DNA from: DATFPQ01 sp035264765
Lineage (GTDB): Bacteria; Actinomycetota; Actinomycetes; Actinomycetales; Angustibacteraceae
DNA: 41,689 nucleotides
Direction of reading: 5' to 3'
Assembly (NCBI GenBank): GCA_035264765.1
Contig: DATFPQ010000178.1
Span: forward strand, 1-41,689
Position 1 is the stretch's first letter. Each line of letters begins with the position of its first letter. Positions 16,532 to 23,897 of the stretch are shown piece after piece. The notes below the pieces were generated by a model. That model did not search any database. It saw only the letters and a program-made list of their open reading frames with translations, and was not told the DNA's origin. The translations under genes and the position numbers were made by a program.

Positions 16532-16548
16532 CTCGCGCTATGTGCAAC
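16532..16548 (-). promoter_or_regulatory. Palindrome copy C, upstream of the ferredoxin gene
   Basis: On the minus strand it reads GTTGCA-CATAG-CGCGAG, 9 of 12 positions of the GTTGCG-N5-CGCAAC consensus. It lies about 35 bases before the chosen ferredoxin start, in the gap after the choline dehydrogenase gene. Its core GTTGC-A-CATAGCGC is almost identical to the copy before betB at 28524. Confidence 0.5.
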
Positions 16549-16615
16549 AGCGTGACCGAGCGTCTTCGGCACTGTCAAGCGTCCACCACGACGGTCGGCG
16601 GGCAGCGCCGGTCCG

Positions 16616-18277
16616 CTACCCGACCGGCTGGTGCCGGTAGAAGGCGACCCTCGCCGCGGGCAGCTGGGTGGCGCCGAGGATCAGGTCGGCGGCCTTCTCG
16701 GCGACCATCATCACCGGCGCATAGATGTTGCCGTTGGTGACGTAGGGCATCACCGACGCGTCGACCACCTTCAGCCCCTCCACACCGTGCACGCCCATGG
16801 TGAGCGGGTCGACCACAGACATGGGGTCCGTCCCCATGCGCAGGGTGCAGGACGGGTGCAGGGCCGTCTCGGCGTCCATGGCCACCCACTCCAGGATCTC
16901 GCGGTCGGTCCGCACCGAGGGCCCCGGCGAGATCTCGCCATCGCTGTACGGCACCAGCGCCGGCTGGCGAAGGATGTCGCGGGCCGCGTGTACCGCCTCG
17001 ACCCACTCGCGGCGGTCCTGCTCGGTGGACAGGTAGTTGAACCGGAGCTTCGGGTGGACGCGGGGGTCGCGGCTGGCGATCTTGACCGACCCCACGGCGT
17101 CGGAGTACATCGGCCCGACGTGCACCTGGTAGCCCTGGCAGTCCCCGGGGGACGACCCGTTGTACCGGACGGCGATCGGCAAGAAGTGGAACATCAGGTT
17201 GGGGTAGGTGACGTCGTCGTTGCTGCGCGCGAACCCGCCGCCTTCGAAGTGGTTCGTCGCACCAGGCCCGCTGCGGCCGAACAGCCACTGCGCACCAACC
17301 CACGGCTTGTACCGGTTCTTCAGGTAGCGCTGCATGGTGACCGGTTGCTTGCAGGCGTGCTGGATGTAGACCTCGAGGTGGTCCTGCAGGTTCTCCCCCA
17401 CACCGGGCAGGTCCTGGACGACGTCGATGCCCAGGGCGGCGAGCTCGCCCGCATTGCCCACGCCGGACAGCTGCAGCAGCTGCGGCGAGTTGATCGCACC
17501 TCCGCACAGCACGACCGTGCCGGCGCGGACCTGCTGCACCAGCCCACGCCCGTGCTGGTACTCCACCCCGACGGCCCGCTTGGCGTCAAACAAGACCCGG
17601 TGCACGAGGGTCCGGGTGCGGACCTCGAGGTTGGGCCGCTTCATCGCCGGGTGCAGGTAGGCGCGCGCCGCGGAAAGCCGCCGGCCGCGGCGGATGTTGC
17701 GGTCGAACGGCCCGAAACCCTCCTGCCGAAAGCCGTTGAGGTCGTCGGTGCGCGGGTACCCGGCCTGCTCGGCGGCCTGGAAGAACGCCTGGAACAGCGG
17801 GTTGGCGGCTGGTCCGCGCTCCAGGACCAGGGGGCCGTCGTGGCCCCGCAGCTGGTCGCCGGGGTCGGCCGCCAGGCAGTTCTCCATCCGGTTGAAGTAC
17901 GGCAGGCAGTGCGCGTAGTCCCACGTCTGCATCCCCGCACCGGTGGCCCAGCGCTCGTAGTCCAGGGGATTGCCGCGTTGGAAGATCATCCCGTTGATGC
18001 TGCTGCAGCCGCCGAGGAGCTTGCCCCGTGCGTGGTAGATCCGCCGCCCGTTCATAAACGGCTCGGGCTCCGACTCGTACTTCCAGTCATAGAAGCGGCT
18101 GCCGATGGGGTAGGCCAGCGCCGCGGGCATGTGGACGAAGACGTCCCACGCCGAGTCCTTGCGTCCTGCCTCGAGTACGAGCACAGAGCTGCCGGGATCG
18201 GCCGAGAGCCGGGCCGCCAGGGCACTGCCGGCCGAGCCACCGCCGACGACAACGAAGTCGTAGTGGGAAGGCGCCAT
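16616..18277 (-). CDS. betA: Choline dehydrogenase-like GMC flavoprotein
   Basis: Oxidises choline to betaine aldehyde, and possibly on to betaine, with FAD. The 553-residue length matches BetA. The N-terminus DFVVVGGGSAGSALAARL binds FAD; GGCSSINGMIFQRGNPLDYERW is the GMC signature 1 region, and GGAINSPQLLQLSGVG is signature 2. The C-terminus ALHPSCTLRMG followed by DPLTMGVHGVEGLKVVDASVMP carries the conserved histidine region, and NGNIYAPVMMVAEKAADLI ends it. ATG 18277 is preceded by GGAG at 5-base spacing. It is divergent from the iclR gene, with the ferredoxin-reductase-oxygenase genes downstream. A substrate other than choline (another alcohol) cannot be excluded, but the island context favours choline. 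Confidence 0.92.
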   Translation of the reverse strand: MAPSHYDFVVVGGGSAGSALAARLSADPGSSVLVLEAGRKDSAWDVFVHMPAALAYPIGSRFYDWKYESEPEPFMNGRRIYHARGKLLGGCSSINGMIFQRGNPLDYERWATGAGMQTWDYAHCLPYFNRMENCLAADPGDQLRGHDGPLVLERGPAANPLFQAFFQAAEQAGYPRTDDLNGFRQEGFGPFDRNIRRGRRLSAARAYLHPAMKRPNLEVRTRTLVHRVLFDAKRAVGVEYQHGRGLVQQVRAGTVVLCGGAINSPQLLQLSGVGNAGELAALGIDVVQDLPGVGENLQDHLEVYIQHACKQPVTMQRYLKNRYKPWVGAQWLFGRSGPGATNHFEGGGFARSNDDVTYPNLMFHFLPIAVRYNGSSPGDCQGYQVHVGPMYSDAVGSVKIASRDPRVHPKLRFNYLSTEQDRREWVEAVHAARDILRQPALVPYSDGEISPGPSVRTDREILEWVAMDAETALHPSCTLRMGTDPMSVVDPLTMGVHGVEGLKVVDASVMPYVTNGNIYAPVMMVAEKAADLILGATQLPAARVAFYRHQPVG

Positions 18278-18329
18278 GGTTGCTCCATCCTGCGCACGCC
18301 CGCACAGCGCTCGCGGACCGTGCTGCGAC

Positions 18330-18357
18330 GCTATCCGAGGTAGCGAATGGCGCACAA
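18330..18357 (-). promoter_or_regulatory. Candidate betA promoter
   Basis: On the minus strand TTGTGC (18357-18352), a 16-base spacer and GATAGC (18335-18330) form a plausible -35/-10 pair, leaving an untranslated leader of about 45 bases. Palindrome copy A abuts the -35 box. The CGCAC-AAGA-GTGCG repeat at 18351-18364 overlaps it. Confidence 0.4.
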
Positions 18358-18358
18358 G

Positions 18359-18407
18359 AGTGCGTGACGCGCAACGGCGGTCTCGTTATAGTTGCGCCAT
18401 GGGCAAC
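18359..18407 (+). promoter_or_regulatory. Two operator-like palindromes A and B in the iclR/betA intergenic region
   Basis: Copy A, AGTGCG-TGACG-CGCAAC (18359-18375, 10 of 12 consensus positions), and copy B, GTTGCG-CCATG-GGCAAC (18391-18407, 11 of 12), have centres 32 bases apart, close to three helical turns. Copy B spans the ATG of iclR, so binding there would block its own expression. The right arm of A and left arm of B also form a perfect 7-bp inverted repeat around 15 bases. Confidence 0.55.
18387..18392 (+). promoter_or_regulatory. -10 element of a leaderless iclR transcript
   Basis: TATAGT ends 6 bases before the A of the iclR ATG at 18399, placing transcription initiation at or within a base of the start codon. 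There is no ribosome-binding site in front of the ATG, which fits a leaderless mRNA, a common arrangement in actinobacteria. Confidence 0.5.
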
Positions 18408-19199
18408 GACGAGGTGGCCTCATCGCGGCGCGGGGGCGACGGCGCCGGCGGCGTCCAGTCGGTCGACCGGGCCGTCACCGTCCTGGAGATTCTCGCCCGC
18501 AGCGGCGGCGCGGGTGTCAGCGAGGTCGCGTCCGAGCTGGGCGTGCACAAGTCGACGGCGTTCCGGCTGCTCGCCGCGCTGGAGGAGCGCGGCCTGGTCG
18601 AGCAGAACCACGGCCGCGGTCGGTACCAGCTCGGCTTCGGCATCCTGCGCCTCGCCAGCGCCATCCCCGCGCGGCTGGACCTCGTGCAGCAGGCCCGTCC
18701 GGTGCTCGACGAGCTCGCGGCCGACCTCGGCGAGACGGTCAACCTCGCCGTCCTTCGCAAGCACTACGCCGTGAACGTGGACCAGGCCCGTGGGCCGGCG
18801 GCCGTGGCCGCGCAGAACTGGGTCGGTGAGCTGACCCCGGTGCACGCGACGTCGTCCGGCAAGGTTCTGCTGGCCCACCTTCCGGACGCCCGCCGCGCCG
18901 AGATCCTCGACCGCGCCGGCCTGCCCCGGCTGACCGCCGCGACGATCACCTCGCGGGAAGCGCTGGAGGAGTCGCTCGCGAAGGTCCGCGTCGACGGGTA
19001 CGCCGCCACCTTCGAGGAGCTCGAGGTCGGCCTGAACGCGGTGTCCGTGCCGGTGTGCGACCACCGCTCGACGGTGGTGGGGGCGGTCAGCGTCTCGGGG
19101 CCGGCCTACCGGCTGGACAGCGCCCGCATCGACGACCTGTTGCCCGAGCTGTTCTCCGCCGGACGCCGGATCAGCGAGCGGATGGGCCACCTCGGCTGA
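18399..19199 (+). CDS. IclR-family transcriptional regulator
   Basis: A 266-residue DNA-binding regulator. The N-terminal winged helix-turn-helix spans residues about 22-85: SVDRAVTVLEILARSGGAGVSEVASELGVHKSTAFRLLAALEERGLVEQ, ending GRYQLGFGILRLA. The C-terminal effector-binding domain (about 95-262) has ATSSGKVLLAHLP and the late VPVCDHRSTVVGAVSVSGP typical of IclR proteins. It is transcribed divergently from betA, in the middle of the betaine island, so local regulation is the natural inference. The palindromes GTTGCG-N5-CGCAAC around the island are its candidate operators. The effector might be choline, betaine or a demethylated product. Whether it represses or activates cannot be read from the sequence; the operator over its own start codon suggests autorepression. 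Confidence 0.92.
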   Translation: MGNDEVASSRRGGDGAGGVQSVDRAVTVLEILARSGGAGVSEVASELGVHKSTAFRLLAALEERGLVEQNHGRGRYQLGFGILRLASAIPARLDLVQQARPVLDELAADLGETVNLAVLRKHYAVNVDQARGPAAVAAQNWVGELTPVHATSSGKVLLAHLPDARRAEILDRAGLPRLTAATITSREALEESLAKVRVDGYAATFEELEVGLNAVSVPVCDHRSTVVGAVSVSGPAYRLDSARIDDLLPELFSAGRRISERMGHLG

Positions 19200-19255
19200 G
19201 AGGCCGCAGTTCCGGCTACGGTCCCGGGCGGTCCACCTCGTCATTCCCTCGGAGA

Positions 19256-19463
19256 TCAGTAGTGATACCGGGCCTGGACGATGACGAGGTCACCTCCGTC
19301 GTCGACCGTGTACACCAGCCTGTGCTCCGGGTCGATGCGCCGCGACCAGAAGCCGTGCAGGTCCCCTCGCAACGGCTCGGGCTTACCGGTGCCCGATGCG
19401 GGATCACGTTCCGCTTCGTCGATGAGCCGGTTGATGCGTTTCACGATCTTGCGGTCGCTCAGC
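19256..19463 (-). pseudogene. yoeB: 5'-truncated YoeB-type toxin remnant
   Basis: The last 68 or so codons of a YoeB ribosome-dependent mRNA interferase are preserved in frame. The segments IVKRINRLIDEAERDP, GKPEPL, GFWSRRIDPEHRLVY and terminal RYHY align end to end with YoeB, including the catalytic glutamate, arginine and penultimate histidine. The first about 17 residues (start codon and the first strand, normally containing W-x-x-Y-x-x-W) are absent. The frame runs directly into the 3' end of the dimethylglycine oxidase gene, whose stop codon (19459-19461) overlaps its beginning. No YefM antitoxin is next to it. I read this as a deletion or recombination scar; no start codon in the right place could restore a full protein. 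Confidence 0.8.
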
Positions 19464-21897
19464 TGCGCAGCCGGGCCATAGGGGGGTCGAACAGCGGCTC
19501 GGCGGTGACGACGGCCCGGACCCTGCGGTCGAAGTAGCCGATCGCCACCTCGGTGCCGACCTCGGCCAGCTCGGTCGGCAGCCAGGCGTACGCGACGCCG
19601 CAGCCGACCGTGTACCCGTACGCCGCGCTGGTCACGTAGCCGACGCACCGGTCGCCCGAGTACACCGGCTCCTTGCCCATGACCAAGGCGTTCGGCTCGG
19701 GCAGCGTGAGGCAGGTCAGCCGCTTGGTGCTGCCTAGCTTGCGCTCCAGCAAGGCATCGCGCCCGATGAAGTCGCCCTTGTCCAGCTTCACTGCGAAGCC
19801 CACCCCGGCCTCGTATGGGTCGTGCTCGTTCGTCATGTCGGCGCCGAAGGAGCGGTAGCCCTTCTCCAACCGCAGGCTGGCGAAGGCGCCGCGGCCGGCG
19901 GCGATGACGCCGTGGCGCTCTCCGCTCTCCCACAACAGGTCCCAGAGCTTCTGACCCTGGTCCGCGGTGGTGTAGAGCTCCCAGCCAAGCTCTCCGACGT
20001 ACGACAGTCGCAGGGCCGTGACCGGGACCGTGCCGACGTACGCGGTCGTCGCGCGGAAGTACTTCAGTGCGTCCCGGCCGACGTCGGTCTCCGTGAGTGG
20101 CTGCAGGACGTCCCGCGCCTTGGGTCCCCACAGCCCGATGCAGCAGGTGCCCGCGGTGATGTCGCGGACCTGCGCGGTGCCGTCGGCCGGCAGGTGCCTG
20201 GTGAGCCAGTCCAGGTCGAGCTGCCCGTTGACGCCCATCTGGTAGCGGTCGCTACCGAGCCGCGCGACGGTGACGTCGCTGCGGATACCGCCGTCGACGT
20301 CGAGCAGCAGGCAGTAGGTCACCGAGCCCACGGACTTGTCGACGTTCGCGGTGACCATCCGCTGCAGGAACTTGGTGGCGTCCGGACCGGTGATCTCCAG
20401 CCGCTTGAGCGCGGTCATGTCGTACATCGCCACGGCCTCGCGGGTCACCTGCGCCTCGGCGGCCACGATCGGGGACCAGAAGCGCGCCGCCCACGGGTCC
20501 GGCGTCGGGACGTCCCGGCCGGCCACGAGGTGCACGTTCGCGGCGTACCAGTGAGGGCGCTCCCAGCCGGAGGCCTCCAGGAAGTAGCCGCCGAGCTCGC
20601 TCTGCCGCTGGTAGAAGGGACTGCGCCGCAGCGGTCGCAGCGCCTCGGCGGGCTGCAGCGGGTGCAGGATGTCGTAGACCTCGACGAAGTTCTGGCAGTC
20701 CCGCTGGAGGACGTACTCGGGCGAGAGCTGGTGCTGCTCGAACCGATTCACGTCGCACTCGTGAAGGTCGAAGCTGGAGCAGACGCCGTCGACGAGCAGC
20801 TCGGCGACGGCCCGGCCGACGCCCGCGGAGTGGGTGACCCACACGGCCTCGGCGACCCAGAAGCCCTGCACGTCAGGGGACTGACCGATCAGCGGCATGT
20901 TGTCCGTGGTGAACGAGAAGAGGCCGTTGATGCCCTGCTCGATCTTGGCGTCGCGCGTCGCGGGCAGCAGCAGCTGCGTCTGGCGCCAGGCCTCCTCGAA
21001 GTCACCTTCGGTAAACTCTTGCACCGACGGCATGACGTCGCTGGCGTCGAGCCGGGCGATGTCCTGTGCGCGCACCGGCATGGGGCGGTGGCCGTAGTAG
21101 CCGATGCCCAAGGTGTCGAAGCGCTCGCGGTAGTAGAGGTCCTGGTCCTGGTGCCGAAGGATCGGCAGCACGGCCTCATCGGTGCGGCCGATGAGCGCCG
21201 GCACGGACGACGTCCACGCAAGCTGGTGCGCCAGCGGTGTCAGCGGCAGCGTCATGCCGACCTTCGCGGCCACGACGGGTCCCCAGATGCCGGCGCAGCA
21301 GACGACCACGTCGGCCGGGATCTCACCACGGTCGGTGACGACGCCGATCACCCGGCCTCCCTGGACCGTGACGTCGAGGACCTCATGTCGCGGCAGCAGG
21401 CGCGCCCCGCGGAACGCGGCCCGACGGGTCTGCGCGTCGACCGCCCGGACCGCCTTGGCCACGCCGTCGGTGGCCACGAAGAGCCCGCCGTGCACCATGT
21501 CGCGGTTGAGCAGCGGGTGCCTGGCCACGGTCTCGTCCGGGTCCAGCAGCTCCGCGTCGACGCCCCATGCGGTGAGCCAGCCGTGCCGGCGCCGCAGCTC
21601 GGCCGCGCGCTCGGGCGTCGTGGCGACCTCGAGGCCGCCGACCTGCAGGAAGCACGGCTCGCCCTCGACCTCGAGGCCGCTGAGCTTCTCGACGGTGTAC
21701 CGGGCCAGCTCGGTCATCGTCTTGGAGCTGTTCGCCTGGAAGACCAGGCCGGGCGCGTGCGAGGAGGATCCACCCGGGGCCGGCAGGTCGCCCTGGTCCA
21801 CGACGGTGACGTCGTCCCATCCGCGTGCCGTGAGCTCGTCGGCCAGCGCCGCCCCCACGACTCCGGCACCGATGACCACCACCCGGGGTCCCGTCAT
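19459..21897 (-). CDS. dmg: Dimethylglycine oxidase/sarcosine dehydrogenase-type flavoprotein with GcvT domain
   Basis: An 812-residue enzyme that oxidatively demethylates dimethylglycine to sarcosine, with the methylene unit channelled to tetrahydrofolate. Residues about 1-370 form the FAD amine-oxidase domain: VVVIGAGVVGAALADELT, and the SSSHAPGLVFQ motif whose histidine normally carries covalent flavin. A short central domain follows, then the aminomethyltransferase (GcvT) domain, about 430-715 (DMTALKRLEITGPDATKFLQRM), and its C-terminal barrel to the end. Domain order and length match Arthrobacter dimethylglycine oxidase (about 830 residues). ATG 21897 is preceded by GAGG. The gene has its own upstream region with two operator-like palindromes. 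Sarcosine dehydrogenase is the main alternative. Confidence 0.9.
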   Translation of the reverse strand: MTGPRVVVIGAGVVGAALADELTARGWDDVTVVDQGDLPAPGGSSSHAPGLVFQANSSKTMTELARYTVEKLSGLEVEGEPCFLQVGGLEVATTPERAAELRRRHGWLTAWGVDAELLDPDETVARHPLLNRDMVHGGLFVATDGVAKAVRAVDAQTRRAAFRGARLLPRHEVLDVTVQGGRVIGVVTDRGEIPADVVVCCAGIWGPVVAAKVGMTLPLTPLAHQLAWTSSVPALIGRTDEAVLPILRHQDQDLYYRERFDTLGIGYYGHRPMPVRAQDIARLDASDVMPSVQEFTEGDFEEAWRQTQLLLPATRDAKIEQGINGLFSFTTDNMPLIGQSPDVQGFWVAEAVWVTHSAGVGRAVAELLVDGVCSSFDLHECDVNRFEQHQLSPEYVLQRDCQNFVEVYDILHPLQPAEALRPLRRSPFYQRQSELGGYFLEASGWERPHWYAANVHLVAGRDVPTPDPWAARFWSPIVAAEAQVTREAVAMYDMTALKRLEITGPDATKFLQRMVTANVDKSVGSVTYCLLLDVDGGIRSDVTVARLGSDRYQMGVNGQLDLDWLTRHLPADGTAQVRDITAGTCCIGLWGPKARDVLQPLTETDVGRDALKYFRATTAYVGTVPVTALRLSYVGELGWELYTTADQGQKLWDLLWESGERHGVIAAGRGAFASLRLEKGYRSFGADMTNEHDPYEAGVGFAVKLDKGDFIGRDALLERKLGSTKRLTCLTLPEPNALVMGKEPVYSGDRCVGYVTSAAYGYTVGCGVAYAWLPTELAEVGTEVAIGYFDRRVRAVVTAEPLFDPPMARLRS

Positions 21898-21910
21898 ACC
21901 CGCCGCCTCT

Positions 21911-21946
21911 GTCGCGCGTGACGCAACTGAATGCGTTCTTCGCAAC
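21911..21946 (-). promoter_or_regulatory. Two palindromes D and E upstream of dimethylglycine oxidase
   Basis: Plus-strand GTCGCG-CGTGA-CGCAAC (21911-21927, 11 of 12) and AATGCG-TTCTT-CGCAAC (21930-21946, 10 of 12) match the GTTGCG-N5-CGCAAC consensus in tandem, centres 19 bases apart. They lie 14 to 49 bases before the start codon, in the position of a core promoter. Confidence 0.55.
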
Positions 21947-22058
21947 GATCGTGTCGAAGCCCTCAGTGCCTGTCAAGGAGCGGTGAGCCGATGCCGCCGG
22001 GCCCTTCTTGCCCGTGAGGGAGGGCCGAAGTCCGTGCCGTAACGACGTTCGTCGACGA

Positions 22059-22508
22059 TCATCCCGCAGGGTCGCCGTTCGGGCGCCCGACGACGCCCAC
22101 GACCTGCACTAAGTGGAAGAGGCCACGGAAGTCGGCGGTGTTCTTGGTGTACAGCGCCGCACCATGCGCGCGGGCGGTCGCGGCGATCAGGAGATCCATG
22201 GACCTGGCGCGCGGCTGACGGCCCGCCTGGACGACTGCGGCCGCAAGTTCACCGTAACTAGCAGCCACCGCCTCGTCGACGGGCAGCGCGTCGAAGCGCC
22301 GTTCGACCTCGGTGAGCCGACGCAGCCGCTCCGCCCTCTCCGCGCCCGTGCGGGCCACCAGCACGCCGAAGTGCAGCTCGGCGATGCTCACGGCGCTGAC
22401 CGCCAGCTCACCGGGCAGCGGCCCGACGCCGGCAATGAGCACACTGGTATCGAGGACGCCTCTTGGGTTGACCTCATCCTCGGTGAGGACGAGGTCGACG
22501 TCGGTCAC
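22059..22508 (-). CDS. vapC: VapC-like PIN-domain toxin
   Basis: A 149-residue PIN-domain ribonuclease, presumably the toxin of a type II toxin-antitoxin pair. The acidic metal site is intact: aspartate in VLDTSVLIAG (about residue 20), glutamate in SIAELHFGVL (about 43), aspartate in SMDLLIAATA (about 104), and aspartate in NTADFRGL (about 125). The N-terminal 17 residues before the first strand are longer than usual and may be unstructured. It starts at GTG 22508, overlapping the antitoxin stop by 4 bases (GTGA). It belongs to the plasmid/chromosomal maintenance-type cassettes and has no obvious link to betaine metabolism. Confidence 0.9.
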   Translation of the reverse strand: MTDVDLVLTEDEVNPRGVLDTSVLIAGVGPLPGELAVSAVSIAELHFGVLVARTGAERAERLRRLTEVERRFDALPVDEAVAASYGELAAAVVQAGRQPRARSMDLLIAATARAHGAALYTKNTADFRGLFHLVQVVGVVGRPNGDPAG

Positions 22509-22789
22509 GTGTCCAACGGCTGCTCGGTGGCCGCGAAGTCCTCGAACGGGTCACGCAGGGAGTGGTCGACGCTAGCCAGGTCCTCCGCCATCCCGGCCAG
22601 CGGTGTGGTCAGGATGTCCGCGACGTCGTCGTACGTGACCCATCGCCGGCGTTCCGTCGTCGAACGGACCGGTATGAGCCGAGCCGCCGGGCGACCTTGC
22701 ACGGTGACCGTGAAGGACTCACCATTTTGCACCCGCCGGACGAACGCACTGGCGTCTTGCCGGAGCTCGCGAAGTCCGATGGTGTCCAT
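22505..22789 (-). CDS. Phd/YefM-type antitoxin
   Basis: A 94-residue antitoxin partner for the PIN toxin. The N-terminal DNA-binding Phd/YefM fold is seen in IGLRELRQDASAFVRRVQNGESFTVTVQGRPAARLIPV (residues about 4-42). The C-terminal half, predicted disordered until bound, is acidic (DDVADIL, MAEDLASVDHSLRDPFEDF) as expected for toxin neutralisation. The short coupling to the toxin and the presence of no other gene in the pair make this a complete cassette. It is followed by the PIN gene and precedes the dimethylglycine oxidase control region. Confidence 0.88.
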   Translation of the reverse strand: MDTIGLRELRQDASAFVRRVQNGESFTVTVQGRPAARLIPVRSTTERRRWVTYDDVADILTTPLAGMAEDLASVDHSLRDPFEDFAATEQPLDT

Positions 22790-22859
22790 ACCGACGATGG
22801 TAGCGCTTGTGCTACCTCAGGAGTCGCGCGAGTTCTTCCGTGGTGCTCTCGGGCGCGCA

Positions 22860-23840
22860 TCACAGCCAGGACTTGACCTTGTCCGGGTTGGCATCGACCC
22901 ACTTCTTGGCCGCCTCATCCGGCGTCATCTTGTCCTGGGCGATGTACTTGGCGACCAGGTTCTGGTCCTCATTCGTCCAGGCGAACTTCTGGATCAGGCC
23001 GAACGCCGGGCTGCCGCTGGTCGCCAGCTTGGTACTGACGATCTTGTTCAGCTTGTACTCCGGGTAGTCACAAGCAACCTTCGCGGGGTCGGCGTCGCAG
23101 CCCTTCTCGTACTTCGGCAGCTGAATGTTGACGAGCGGCACCTCGGCCAGGAACCACTGCGGGGAGTAGAAGTAGCCGATCACCGGCTTCTTCTGCCGCT
23201 CTCCCTGGCGGAAGGCCTGGATGAGCGCGGTCTCGGAGCCGGAGAAGACCACCTTGTAGTTCAGGTCCAGGTTCTTCACCAGGGCGGCGTCGTTGGTGAC
23301 GAAACCGGGGTCGCCGTCGAGCAGCTGACCCTTGCCGGCGGACTCAGTGGTCTTGAACAGGTCGGCGTACTTGTTCAGGTTCTTCCAGTTCGTGATGTCC
23401 GGGTACTTCTTGGCCATCCACGGCGGGACCCACCAGCCGATCTTGCCGATGTTGCCCGTCGGACCGGCGTCCTGGGCGACCTTCTGCTCGGTGATGTACT
23501 TCTTCACCAGATCCTCGTGCCCCCAGTTCTCGAGGATGACGTCGACCTCGCCGGTGCCGAAGCCTTGCCACGACACCTGCTCGTCGAGGTTCTTCTTGGA
23601 CACGGTGCAGCCGAGCCGCTTCTCGGCCACGTACGCGACGACGGCCGCGTTCGCCTCGTAGCCCACCCAGTTGTTGACCGCGAGGTCGACCTGGCCGCAC
23701 TTCGCGCCGTTGCTGGACGACCCTCCACCGGCCGACGTGCTGCCGACCTTGGCGCCCCCGCATGCACCGACGGTCAGGGTGAGGGCCGCGGCGGCGATCA
23801 TCAGGGGTGGGCGGCGGACCGGATGCGTTCTAAGGAGCAT
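22860..23840 (-). CDS. opuAC: Glycine betaine ABC transporter substrate-binding lipoprotein
   Basis: A 326-residue extracytoplasmic binding protein of the OpuAC/ProX family. The signal sequence ends in the lipobox LTVGAC, with the lipidated cysteine at residue 27, followed by a Gly/Ser-rich tether to about residue 45. The mature domain opens QVDLAVNNWVGYEANAAVVAYV and includes the aromatic/acidic region VDVILENWGHED and WWVPPWMAKKYPDI, which in this family forms the quaternary-ammonium-binding aromatic cage. It ends with the conserved DEAAKKWVDANPDKVKSWL. It is last in the betB-opuAA-opuAB-opuAC transcript. The gene is 57 bases after the permease gene. Confidence 0.94.
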   Translation of the reverse strand: MLLRTHPVRRPPLMIAAAALTLTVGACGGAKVGSTSAGGGSSSNGAKCGQVDLAVNNWVGYEANAAVVAYVAEKRLGCTVSKKNLDEQVSWQGFGTGEVDVILENWGHEDLVKKYITEQKVAQDAGPTGNIGKIGWWVPPWMAKKYPDITNWKNLNKYADLFKTTESAGKGQLLDGDPGFVTNDAALVKNLDLNYKVVFSGSETALIQAFRQGERQKKPVIGYFYSPQWFLAEVPLVNIQLPKYEKGCDADPAKVACDYPEYKLNKIVSTKLATSGSPAFGLIQKFAWTNEDQNLVAKYIAQDKMTPDEAAKKWVDANPDKVKSWL

Positions 23841-23897
23841 GGCGGGGGACCTCTCTCGATGTCGTGCTCGGTAGGTCTTCGAGGTGGACAGGTGGGC

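Noticed and set aside
19822..21921. Long plus-strand frame opposite dimethylglycine oxidase (699 codons)
   Set aside because: No domain is visible and it is exactly antisense to a gene with full family similarity.
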